A stretch of 18,935 bases of DNA from Pseudomonadota bacterium (GTDB lineage: Bacteria; Pseudomonadota; Alphaproteobacteria; Reyranellales; Reyranellaceae): positions 1 to 18,935 of the forward strand of contig JAEZHS010000230.1 in NCBI GenBank assembly GCA_023436825.1, written 5' to 3'. The notes below the pieces were generated by a model. It ran no database searches. It was not told where the DNA came from and saw only the letters and a program-made list of their open reading frames with translations. Position 1 is the first letter of the stretch, and the number at the start of each line of letters is the position of its first letter. The position numbers were made by a program, and so were the translations under genes. This document shows, piece by piece, positions 7,781-14,533 of this stretch.

Positions 7781-8995
7781 ATGTCCAGTGCCCCCGCGAA
7801 CGGTCCTCTGAGCGGCATCAAGGTGGTCGAAATGGGGGCGTTCATCGCCGGCCCTTTCTGCGCCCAGCTTCTGGCCGATCTGGGGGCGGAGGTCGTCAAG
7901 CTCGAGCCGCCTGGCGCGGGCGATCCGATGCGCCAGTGGGGCGCCGAGAGGACAACGGCCGGCCGTCCGCTCTGGTGGTCGATCATCGCGCGCAACAAGA
8001 AGAGCCTGACCTTGGATCTTCGTCAGCCCGCGGGGCAGGAGATTGCACGTGCCCTGATCGGCCAGGCCGACGTGTTGATCGAGAACTTCCGTCCGGGAAT
8101 GCTCGAGCGCTGGAACCTGTCGCCGGAGTCGCTGCGCCAAGCGACGCCGGACCTGGTCGTTGCCCGCGTTTCCGGTTTCGGCCAGGACGGACCGTATTGC
8201 AGCCGGCCGGGCTTCGGCGCGATCGCCGAATCGATGGCGGGGCTGCGCCACCTCACCGGGTATCCCGGCGAAGTGCCGGTGCGTGTCGGCATCTCGATCG
8301 GCGATTCACTGGCAGGCCTCTACGGCTGCATCGGCGTGCTGGCCGCGCTATGCGCGCGAGGACGCAGGACAGCCGGTGGCCAGGTCGTCGACGTCGCCAT
8401 CGCCGAGAGCGTGCTCGGCGTGCTGGAAAGCGTCGTCGCGGAATATGCCGCCACCGGCGTCGTGCGCCAGCGCACAGGTCCGGTTCTGCCGCGCATCGCG
8501 CCGTCGAACCTCTATCCCACGCGTGATGGCCGCTTCGTCCTGATCGCAGCCAACGCAGATGGCCTGTTCCGTCGTCTGGCCACCGCCATGGGAGCACCCG
8601 AACTGGCCGACGATTCGCGTTACGCTACCCATGCCGCACGAGGCGAACGACAGGCGGAGTTGGACGAGCGGATCGCCCGCTGGACCGCGACGCTTCCGTC
8701 GGACGCTTTGCTGCGCCGGATGGAGGAGGCGGGGGTGCCGGCGGGACCGGTCAACGATGCCGCCGCCGTCGCCGCCGATGCGCACTTCCGCGCGCGCGGC
8801 GCCGTGGTCGAGGTCCCGGATCCCGAGATCGGTACGGTCACGATGCAGGGCGTCTTTCCGAAGCTGTCGGAAACGCCCGGCCGCATCGCCTGGACGGGCC
8901 CGGCGCTCGGCCAGCACACCGAGGAGATCCTCAGCGGGCGGCTCGGCCTGACGCCGCAACGCCTTGCCGAACTGCGCGCGACGGGCGTCGTCTGA
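7781..8995 (+). CDS. CaiB/BaiF family III CoA-transferase
   Basis: 404-residue family III CoA-transferase, which moves CoA between carboxylic acids through an aspartyl mixed anhydride. It shows the family opening LSGIKVVEMG-x-FIAGPFCAQLLADLGAEV, the RNKKSLTLDL segment at 71-80, ENFRPGMLERW at 101-111, and the catalytic-type Asp175 in ISIGDSLAGLYG. The C-terminal GVPAGPVND motif and APxLGQHT-like ending (ALGQHTEEIL) are also present. Length matches formyl-CoA transferase relatives (about 400-430). It begins 13 bases after the dimethylformamidase-like gene, with only a weak GAAAG ribosome site, so coupling is likely. A role activating a carboxylate released by the preceding enzymes, or accepting formate, is inference. 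It ends six bases from the convergent alpha/beta hydrolase, with no room for a terminator between them. Confidence 0.9.
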   Translation: MSSAPANGPLSGIKVVEMGAFIAGPFCAQLLADLGAEVVKLEPPGAGDPMRQWGAERTTAGRPLWWSIIARNKKSLTLDLRQPAGQEIARALIGQADVLIENFRPGMLERWNLSPESLRQATPDLVVARVSGFGQDGPYCSRPGFGAIAESMAGLRHLTGYPGEVPVRVGISIGDSLAGLYGCIGVLAALCARGRRTAGGQVVDVAIAESVLGVLESVVAEYAATGVVRQRTGPVLPRIAPSNLYPTRDGRFVLIAANADGLFRRLATAMGAPELADDSRYATHAARGERQAELDERIARWTATLPSDALLRRMEEAGVPAGPVNDAAAVAADAHFRARGAVVEVPDPEIGTVTMQGVFPKLSETPGRIAWTGPALGQHTEEILSGRLGLTPQRLAELRATGVV

Positions 8996-9001
8996 ACGGG
9001 C

Positions 9002-9832
9002 TCAGCCGGCCAGGAACTCGGCCACCAGCTTGTTGTATTCGGCCGGGTGCTCGATCATCGGATAGTGTCCGCAGGCGTCGAAGGTCACGAGTCGCGCGTT
9101 CGGCATGCGCTTGACCGCGGCGGTGGCGCTCTCCAGCGAGCCGCCCTTGTCATCGCGACCCCAAACCACGAGCGTCGGTGGTGTTAATTGCTCCAGACGC
9201 TCGAGGATCCGATAGGGGCGAAAGCGGTCGGCATCGCCCATGATCGCCATCGTCTCGACCCAGCGCGGTGCGGCCCACGGCTGGGCGTAGCAGAGCGCGG
9301 CGATCGGCAGCAACTCCGACGGCACCTTCGACTTGTCGAAGAAATTGTTGCCAATGCGATCGCGCCACATCTCCGGCGTCGACTGGGTCAGGGTCGGCTC
9401 GTAGAGCGCATGCAGCTTCGCCACCTGGGAGACGAGCTGCTCCTCCGTGTTGAAGCAGGAGCCGCTGCCGTTGATGACGAGCTTCTCGACGCGTTGCTTG
9501 TTCTCGAAAAAGAAGAGCGACGCGATCAAGGCGCCGTATGAGCTGCCGCAAAGCGAAAGCCGGTCGATCCCCAGCGTGTCCGCCAGCGCCCTGAGGTGCT
9601 GCACCTTTGCTGGGATGTCGACGGGCGCGTCGCTGGCCGGCTTCGTGAAGCCATGGCCCAGCATGTCGGGCGCGACGACGCGATGAGTGCGCGCCAAAGC
9701 GTCGACATTGCGCATCCAGACATCGCCCGTGAGCGCCAACCCATGCAGCAGGAAGACAGTCGGCGCCGCCGGTTCGCCAGCGACAATGCATCGCGTGAGG
9801 GTTCCCGCGACGTCGATCGTCTGCATTCTCAT
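9002..9832 (-). CDS. Alpha/beta hydrolase
   Basis: 276-residue soluble alpha/beta-hydrolase. Oxyanion-loop HG at residues 30-31 (FLLHGLALTGDVW), nucleophile Ser98 in GSSYG (96-100), acid Asp227 or Asp228 in VVWGRDD, and His256 in CGHYPMIEHP make a complete catalytic triad. ATG at 9832 has AGGA seven bases upstream; the ATG two codons further in is an alternative. The fold order and the DMLGHG-x-T motif near residue 56 resemble meta-cleavage-product (C-C) hydrolases and esterases of aromatic catabolism. It converges on the catabolic operon and is preceded by a promoter-like site with an inverted repeat. It might act in the same pathway, for example on a ring-opening product as deformylase NicD does in nicotinate breakdown, but the GSSYG elbow is not specific. 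Confidence 0.88.
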   Translation of the reverse strand: MRMQTIDVAGTLTRCIVAGEPAAPTVFLLHGLALTGDVWMRNVDALARTHRVVAPDMLGHGFTKPASDAPVDIPAKVQHLRALADTLGIDRLSLCGSSYGALIASLFFFENKQRVEKLVINGSGSCFNTEEQLVSQVAKLHALYEPTLTQSTPEMWRDRIGNNFFDKSKVPSELLPIAALCYAQPWAAPRWVETMAIMGDADRFRPYRILERLEQLTPPTLVVWGRDDKGGSLESATAAVKRMPNARLVTFDACGHYPMIEHPAEYNKLVAEFLAG

Positions 9833-9869
9833 CTCTTGTTCCTACCTGCTCGCTCGCGATTGATGGACG

Positions 9870-9899
9870 ACTTTATTCGACTGTATAAAGTTTGGTCAA
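9870..9899 (-). promoter_or_regulatory. Putative promoter with overlapping operator-like inverted repeat
   Basis: Reading leftward toward the alpha/beta hydrolase, TTGACC (9899-9894) and TAAAGT (9875-9870) form a plausible -35/-10 pair with 18-base spacing. A perfect inverted repeat, ACTTTAT (9870-9876) and ATAAAGT (9885-9891) with an 8-base spacer, covers the -10 and most of the spacer, as a repressor operator would. The AT-rich patch stands out in otherwise GC-rich sequence. The predicted transcript would have a leader of about 30 bases. No intact regulator gene lies in the window; a LysR remnant sits about 1.1 kb upstream. Motif matches are by eye only. Confidence 0.35.
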
Positions 9900-9954
9900 C
9901 TCGGTTCACGTTGCAAGTTGGACGAACATCTCCATCTCCGAACCGATGCAGGCC

Positions 9955-10701
9955 TTACGCAAGCGTCAGGATCAACGGCCCTCGGCGGGTCGCGACCAAT
10001 GTGTGCTCGTACTGCACCGTGGCCTGATGCAGCGGTGGACGCAGCGTCCAAGCATCGTCCAGCTCTTCGACGCAGTCTGCGCCGAGCGACAGGAACGGTT
10101 CGATGGTGAAGACCAGACCCTCCGGGATCATCCGGCGGTCACGCGGCTCATACCAGGTTGGAATTTCCGCCGGTTCATCGTGCAGAGAACGGCCGACGCC
10201 GTGACTCGCCAGATTGCGTATCAGGCTGTAGCCGTTCTTCCGGGCGAAAGTCTCGATGGACCGGCCGACCTCGTTCAACCGGACGCCAGGCTTCACGGCT
10301 CGAATCCCGGCCCACATCGCCCGGCGGCCATCGCGGCAGAGGCGTTCGATGTGAGCACTGGTCGGCGGAACGGCGAAGCTTGCGCCTGTGTCGCCAAAGT
10401 ACCCGTCCAATTCGGCCGAGACATCGATGTTGACCAGGTCGCCCGCCTTCACCACCGTGCCATCCGGAATGCCGTGAGCGCAGTCAGGCCCTACCGAAAT
10501 GCAGGTCGCGCCCGGAAAATTGTAGGTGAGTTCAGGGGCTGAACGCGCGCCTTCCTCCTCCAGCAGAGCGCGGCCGAAGTCGTCCAACTCCTTGGTGGTC
10601 ATGCCGGGCTCCAGCGCCTCGCCCATCGCGGCGAGCGTGCGGGCCACCAGCCTGCCAATGGTGCGCAGCTTCTCAAGCTGGTCTTCGTTCCCGATGGTCA
10701 T
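9955..10701 (-). CDS. map: Type I methionine aminopeptidase
   Basis: 248-residue M24 metallopeptidase that removes initiator methionine from nascent proteins. All five metal ligands of the family are visible: Asp93 and Asp104 (NIDVSAELDGYFGDT), His167 (ASHGVGRSLH), Glu201 (FTIEPF) and Glu232 (VQYEHT), plus His76 in CAHGIPDG matching the substrate-binding HGIP histidine. ATG at 10701 is chosen because GGAG lies eight bases upstream; the frame runs on for 20 residues without family similarity. Length is slightly below E. coli Map (264) and there is no N-terminal zinc-finger extension. It lies beside catabolic genes and decayed sequence rather than in a ribosomal or rpsB context, so it may be a second copy. 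It is 122 bases upstream of the alpha/beta hydrolase on the same strand. Confidence 0.92.
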   Translation of the reverse strand: MTIGNEDQLEKLRTIGRLVARTLAAMGEALEPGMTTKELDDFGRALLEEEGARSAPELTYNFPGATCISVGPDCAHGIPDGTVVKAGDLVNIDVSAELDGYFGDTGASFAVPPTSAHIERLCRDGRRAMWAGIRAVKPGVRLNEVGRSIETFARKNGYSLIRNLASHGVGRSLHDEPAEIPTWYEPRDRRMIPEGLVFTIEPFLSLGADCVEELDDAWTLRPPLHQATVQYEHTLVATRRGPLILTLA

Positions 10702-10735
10702 GGCAGTGTCTCCGTAACGTCGGCCGGCGTCTTCG

Positions 10736-10938
10736 TCATGTGGCCGCAGCGGTGAGATCAATGGCGGCGATGCCCGCCTCCTTCAGTTCGCGCGCCGCAA
10801 GCTCTTGGAAGGTGAGGCCTGGGTTCATCTCGCAGAGCATGCCCATCTTGATCCAGCTTGCAGCTCATCCTCGATATTGACGATACCCATCAGGTACTCA
10901 GAAATATGCGCTTCGTACAGGTTTTGTAGGCGCGGGCT
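10736..10938 (-). pseudogene. Frameshifted remnant of an unidentified protein
   Basis: Reading leftward, one frame gives NLYEAHISEYLMGIVNIED (about 10926-10867) and then, after a one-base shift near 10850-10862, a second frame continues with SWIKMGMLCEMNPG and FQELAARELKEAGI to TGA at 10738-10736. Restoring a single G in the GAGCTG-CAAGC stretch joins them into one protein-like sequence of about 60 residues. An in-frame TGA lies just upstream at 10941-10939. I do not recognise the family. It ends 34 bases before map on the same strand, so it may once have shared its operon. The alternative is chance open frames in GC-rich DNA; the protein-like composition argues against that but is not proof. 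Confidence 0.35.
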
Positions 10939-11021
10939 CAGGGCGCGGCAAGTCGTTGACAGGCGGCCGAGTCGACTCGGACCCTCGCAACCCAGGATGG
11001 ACGGACCGACGGACTGGCGCT

Positions 11022-11171
11022 TCAGTTCGGGCTTGAGCGCAGCGTAAGATCACAGCACTTCCTGGCGATCTCGGAGACGCGCGCGGCGAGCGGATCCAGC
11101 CCGTCGGAGCGGAACACGGCGAAGTACCGGATCGGCGGAATTTTCGGACTCGTCCGAATGATGCGCCCGGC
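11022..11171 (-). pseudogene. Possible C-terminal remnant of a LysR-type regulator
   Basis: A leftward frame ending at TGA 11022-11024 encodes about 49 residues including PPIRYFAVFRSDGLDP and LAARVSEIARKCC, which resemble the last beta-strand and C-terminal helix of LysR substrate-binding domains. Nothing resembling the rest of a LysR protein or its helix-turn-helix is found upstream; the open frame continues for about 31 residues of unlike sequence to 11264. The gene may have been truncated when the region decayed. Assignment rests on recalled family resemblance and is tentative. Confidence 0.35.
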
Positions 11172-11246
11172 GCGCAACGAGCGCTGGGCTTGCGGTCGTC
11201 GCGTTGATCCTTGGCGGGTCTGGTAGCTCGCCACAGAGCTATTTAT

Positions 11247-11263
11247 TGCCAGCACTGCTGGCA
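11247..11263. repeat. 17-bp palindrome, 8-bp arms around one base
   Basis: TGCCAGCA (11247-11254), a single C, then TGCTGGCA (11256-11263) form a perfect inverted repeat in gene-free sequence. No T-run follows on either strand, so it is not a standard terminator; the one-base gap fits a protein-binding site or a decayed mobile-element end better than an RNA hairpin. Confidence 0.5.
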
Positions 11264-11321
11264 CCGATGCTCCACCCCGGACCTTTGGGGCGGTCTATGG
11301 CCCACCAAAATAGAACCGTAG

Positions 11322-11350
11322 TTGATTTGTTGGAGAACTTATGTTATATT
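11322..11350 (+). promoter_or_regulatory. Sigma70-like promoter match in gene-free region
   Basis: TTGATT (11322-11327) and TATATT (11345-11350) are separated by exactly 17 bases in an AT-rich island. The match to the -10 consensus is 5 of 6 and to the -35 is 4 of 6. It points right into a stretch with no recognisable + strand gene. It may be the relic of a lost gene, drive a small RNA, or be chance. Confidence 0.25.
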
Positions 11351-11548
11351 GGTCGGGCGCTCGCCTCCCGGCGGCTCTGCTCTATGCATCGTTCATCCGA
11401 TACCATCGCGCCCGGTGGCAGCCCTGCCCGGTCCAGGTTTCCGTCATCCCGAGCGATCCTTGAAGGGGCGGGTGAGTGAAAACGGCCAGCTAAACCAGCC
11501 AAATACAAAAAGGCTGAAGATTCAATGGCTTCGCCGCCGTCTGCGGGC

Positions 11549-11725
11549 CTAGCCAAATCCAGTCAAATTCACGCCGCCCAGCGGTCGAGCCAATTCGTTC
11601 CTGTCGCGTTTCAGGCGATAGCGCTTGGCCGCCGCCAGGTTCGGAAAGCGCAGGACATCAACGGCTTGCCGGCATTTCTGGCGAGATGCGGCGAATGCGA
11701 TTGCGAACCGCCTCGTGTCGCCTGT
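11549..11725 (-). other. 58-codon open frame in phase after the DUF3108 stop
   Basis: Directly after the TGA of the DUF3108 gene the same frame stays open to TAG at 11551-11549. It encodes segments such as RQKCRQAVDVLRFPN and LAAAKRYRLKRDRNELAR, basic and helix-like, with no ATG or GTG start. It may be a tail of an ancestral longer gene, an unrelated remnant, or chance in GC-rich DNA. Not proposed as an independent gene. Confidence 0.2.
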
Positions 11726-12550
11726 TCAGCGGCGCATGGCCTCCGCTTCGGCCGGCGTCAGTGGCCGCTCGCGGAACGACAGGATGCGGCCGCGGATGGT
11801 GGCGAACAGGGTTTGCGCCTCGAGCTTGCCGGGATAGCGGATCTGGCTGTCATCGAGGTGCGCCAGCCAGATCTTGATCGGCCGCTCGCGCTCGGTCTCG
11901 GCCTCCTTGGGGGCGTCGTCGAACTCGCCGGAGACGCGCTTGGTGTAGATCTCGCACACCAGCACGTCGCCGCGCGCGCCCGGGATGCCGGTGGCTGCAG
12001 CGGGCTCCATGCCGATCTTGCGGAACAGCACGTCGATGCGGCGCTTGCCGTCGTTGCTGCGCACGGTCTTGTCGCAGGCGGCGTCGCCCGCGAAGCCGAC
12101 GCTGAGCGCGGCCGTCAAGGGATCGAGCGAGTCCTTGCGATCGGAATCGCTGATCGTCTGCTGCGGCGTCGGCTTCCAGACGGGATTGTGCGTCTCCTGC
12201 AGGAAGCCCGCGGCGCCGTACTGCGCCAGCCAGGTGCGCGGCTTGCCGTCGACGCTGATCGAGAGCGATCCCGCGGTCGGTTGTGCCCCATGTGTCGTGA
12301 AGCCGCCCCAGGCGCGATTGCGGCCGACATAGTTCATGGTGACGGCCTTCAGCATGCCTTCCTTGTAGGTGGTGGTCTCGACGTCGTACTTCGAGCCGTT
12401 GAAGCGGGCGGTAAGGTCGATGCGGAACCCGGAAATGCCGGCGAAGGTGATCTCATAGGAGATGTCGACCTGGCGCGCGTCCTGGCCCGCGACGACGGCG
12501 GGTGGCGCCAGACACGCGGCCAGGACGATGAAGGCCTTACGAAATCTCAT
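11726..12550 (-). CDS. DUF3108 domain-containing periplasmic protein
   Basis: 274-residue secreted protein of the DUF3108 family, whose function is not established. ATG at 12550 is chosen because GGAAGGGA lies just upstream and because it is followed at once by a signal peptide (MRFRKAFIVLAACLAPPAV, cleavage probably after VVA or VAG near residues 21-22); the open frame extends 32 residues further without sense. The mature part begins with the family-like VDISYEITFAGISGFRIDL strand and TYKEGMLKAV segment. Two cysteines (in DAACDK and VLVCEIY) could form a disulfide in the periplasm. The C-terminus RERPLTPAEAEAMRR is charged. It diverges from the Atm1-type exporter across 105 bases. It may bind or process an envelope molecule; no catalytic motif is visible. 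Confidence 0.85.
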   Translation of the reverse strand: MRFRKAFIVLAACLAPPAVVAGQDARQVDISYEITFAGISGFRIDLTARFNGSKYDVETTTYKEGMLKAVTMNYVGRNRAWGGFTTHGAQPTAGSLSISVDGKPRTWLAQYGAAGFLQETHNPVWKPTPQQTISDSDRKDSLDPLTAALSVGFAGDAACDKTVRSNDGKRRIDVLFRKIGMEPAAATGIPGARGDVLVCEIYTKRVSGEFDDAPKEAETERERPIKIWLAHLDDSQIRYPGKLEAQTLFATIRGRILSFRERPLTPAEAEAMRR

Positions 12551-12655
12551 GAAATCCCTTCCCACCAGGGGCTTACTTCGGCCGTATGTCCACGATAGAA
12601 GGCCGTCGCCCCCTACGCTACTGCACTCACGCGCCCGAAAAGGCATTTTGCACTC
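12551..12655. other. Divergent intergenic region between DUF3108 gene and Atm1-type exporter
   Basis: These 105 bases must hold the promoters for both divergent genes. I see no convincing -35/-10 pair on either strand. An 8-base direct repeat TGCACTCA occurs at 12622-12629 and 12649-12656, the second copy running into the ATG of the exporter; it may be chance. The exporter ribosome site AAAAGG is at 12638-12643. Confidence 0.4.
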
Positions 12656-14533
12656 ATGTCGCTAGCCGCCAAAGATGGCGTTCCCAAGCTCGGTTTGAGG
12701 CGCAGCTGGGCCGTTTTACGCGTCGTGGGCCGCTATTTGTGGCCGGAAGGCGAGAAGGCGCTGCGCTGCCGCGTTGTCGTGGCGATGGCCCTGCTGATCG
12801 TGGCCAAAGTCACCAACGTCTACGTCCCGGTGCTTTACAAGCACGCCGTCGACGCCCTGGGCGAGCCCGCCACCCAGGTCGTGGCCGTGCCGGTGGCCCT
12901 GATCCTGGCCTATGGCGTCGCCCGCATCCTGGCCCAGGCGTTCGGCGAATTGCGCGACGCCATCTTCGCGCCGGTCTCGCAGCGCGCCATCCGCAACATC
13001 GCCCTGCAGGTGTTCCACCATCTCCATGCCCTGTCGCTGCGCTTCCATCTCGAGCGCCAGACCGGCGGGTTGAGCCGCGTCATCGAGCGCGGCACCAACG
13101 GCATGGAGTTCCTGATCCGCTTCACCACCTTCAACATCCTGCCGACCCTGTTCGAGATCTGCCTGGTCGGCGTCGTGCTGTGGAGCCTCTACGACTGGCG
13201 CTTCTCGGCGGTGACCTTGGCGGCCGTCGGCGGCTACATCGCCTTCTCGGTCGTCCTGTCGGAGTGGCGCATCAAGTTCGTGCGCCGGATGAACGATGCC
13301 GACACCGAGGCCAACGCCAAGGCGATCGACAGCCTGCTCAACTACGAGACGGTGAAGTACTTCGGCAACGAGGAGCACGAGGCGCGGCGCTTCGATGTCG
13401 GCCGCCGCCGCTACGAGCAGGCCGCCATCCGCTCCTCCCGCACGCTGTCGCTGCTCAACGTCGGGCAGGGCGCCATCATCTCCTGCGGGCTGGTCGCGGT
13501 CATGGTGATGGCGGGCTACGGCGTCAGGGCCGGCACCATGACGATCGGCGACTTCGTGGCGGTCAACGCCTTCCTGATCCAGCTCTACATGCCGCTCAAC
13601 ATGCTGGGCTTTGCTTATCGCGAGATCAGGAACGCGCTGGTCAACATGGAGAGCATGTTCGGCCTGCTCGATGTGAAGGCCGAGATCGCCGACAAGCCCG
13701 CCGCGCCGGCGTTGAAGGTGACGGGCGGCGAGATCGTGTTCGACCATGTCGACTTCCACTACGAGACGGCGCGGCCGATCCTGCACGATGTCAGCTTCCG
13801 GGTGGCGCCGGGCGCCACGGTGGCGATCGTGGGCTCGAGCGGCGCCGGCAAGTCGACGATCTCGCGCATCCTGTTCCGCTTCTACGACGTCGCCTCGGGC
13901 AGCGTCAGGATCGACGGCCAGGACATCCGCGACGTGACCCAGTCGAGCCTGCGGGCGGCGATCGGCGTGGTGCCGCAGGACACCGTGTTGTTCAACGACA
14001 CGATCTACTACAACATCTGCTACGGCCGGCCCGACTGCACGCGCGAGGAGGTCGAGCAGGCGGCGCGGCTGGCGCGCATCCACGACTTCATCATGGCCCT
14101 ACCGCAGGGCTATGACACGACGGTGGGCGAGCGCGGTCTGAAACTGTCGGGCGGCGAGAAGCAGCGCGTGGCGATCGCCCGCACCATCCTGAAGAACCCC
14201 AGCATCCTGTTGTTCGACGAAGCGACCAGCGCACTCGACACGCGCACCGAGCAGGAGATCCAGCGTTCCCTGGAAGAGGTGAGCCGCGGCCGCACCACCG
14301 TCGTGATCGCGCACAGACTGTCGACCATCATCAATGCCGACGAGATCGTCGTGCTCGACCGCGGCCGCGTCGCCGAGCGCGGGCGCCACGGCGAATTGCT
14401 GGCGCGCAACGGGCCCTACGCCGACATGTGGCGCCGCCAGCAGGAGGCCGCCCGTGAAGCCGAGCGCCACGTCGGAGAGGAAGGCGAACCGCCCTCGTTC
14501 CGCGCCGAGGGACATCTGCGTGTCGCCGACTAA
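12656..14533 (+). CDS. atm1: Atm1-type ABC exporter (ABCB7/HMT1 family), fused permease-ATPase
   Basis: 625-residue half-transporter that should dimerise in the inner membrane. Residues about 40-330 form the six-helix exporter domain and 360-600 the ATPase. The segment LLNYETVKYFGNEEHEARRF (228-247) is a hallmark of Atm1/ABCB7/HMT1 relatives, which export glutathione conjugates or polysulfides linked to Fe-S assembly or heavy-metal tolerance. ATPase motifs: Walker A GSSGAGKST (393-401), Q441 in VVPQDTVLF, signature LSGGE (497-501), Walker B ILLFDEATSALD (517-528) and His553. ATG 12656 has AAAAGG 12 bases upstream. The C-terminus carries a charged tail after residue 590. It starts a run of four closely spaced genes and overlaps the next by 14 bases. 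Confidence 0.88.
   Translation: MSLAAKDGVPKLGLRRSWAVLRVVGRYLWPEGEKALRCRVVVAMALLIVAKVTNVYVPVLYKHAVDALGEPATQVVAVPVALILAYGVARILAQAFGELRDAIFAPVSQRAIRNIALQVFHHLHALSLRFHLERQTGGLSRVIERGTNGMEFLIRFTTFNILPTLFEICLVGVVLWSLYDWRFSAVTLAAVGGYIAFSVVLSEWRIKFVRRMNDADTEANAKAIDSLLNYETVKYFGNEEHEARRFDVGRRRYEQAAIRSSRTLSLLNVGQGAIISCGLVAVMVMAGYGVRAGTMTIGDFVAVNAFLIQLYMPLNMLGFAYREIRNALVNMESMFGLLDVKAEIADKPAAPALKVTGGEIVFDHVDFHYETARPILHDVSFRVAPGATVAIVGSSGAGKSTISRILFRFYDVASGSVRIDGQDIRDVTQSSLRAAIGVVPQDTVLFNDTIYYNICYGRPDCTREEVEQAARLARIHDFIMALPQGYDTTVGERGLKLSGGEKQRVAIARTILKNPSILLFDEATSALDTRTEQEIQRSLEEVSRGRTTVVIAHRLSTIINADEIVVLDRGRVAERGRHGELLARNGPYADMWRRQQEAAREAERHVGEEGEPPSFRAEGHLRVAD

Larger units (their letters stand above)
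10702..11725. other. About 1 kb without an intact gene; decayed region
   Basis: Between map and the DUF3108 gene no frame carries a convincing complete protein. The stretch holds the unidentified frameshifted remnant, the possible LysR remnant, the 17-bp palindrome, the promoter match, and an open 58-codon frame directly after the DUF3108 stop. Bases 11300-11360 and 11480-11520 are noticeably richer in A and T than the surroundings. I see no tRNA, no transposase motif and no pair of terminal inverted repeats with target duplication. It separates catabolic genes from core genes and looks like an old insertion/deletion scar. Confidence 0.5.

Noticed and set aside
6199..7998. 599-codon open frame on the - strand over the dimethylformamidase-like gene
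   Set aside because: Shadow of a clear gene; no motif and unnatural composition.
10702..10761. 20-residue N-terminal extension of the methionine aminopeptidase
   Set aside because: ATG 10701 has a well placed GGAG and matches the family start; the extension overlaps the pseudogene stop and has no similarity.
11440..11480. CGTCATCCCGAGCG-type dispersed palindromic repeat
   Set aside because: Only one half-like motif is present and no second copy or complementary arm is seen in the window.
11172..11548. Insertion sequence or tRNA-linked integration site
   Set aside because: No transposase motif, no paired terminal repeats, no target duplication and no tRNA fold could be found by reading.
11525..12598. 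357-codon + strand frame opposite the DUF3108 gene
   Set aside because: The - strand frame has a ribosome site, a signal peptide and family similarity; the + frame has none.
12551..12646. 32-residue extension of the DUF3108 protein
   Set aside because: It would bury the signal peptide internally; the ATG at 12550 has a good ribosome site.
12622..12656. TGCACTCA direct repeat as a regulator binding site
   Set aside because: Two 8-base copies in 105 bases with the second running into the start codon is weak evidence; kept only as a note.
12586..14115. 509-codon + strand frame overlapping the Atm1-type exporter in another phase
   Set aside because: The exporter frame carries all ABC motifs; this one is Arg/Gly/Pro-rich shadow sequence.
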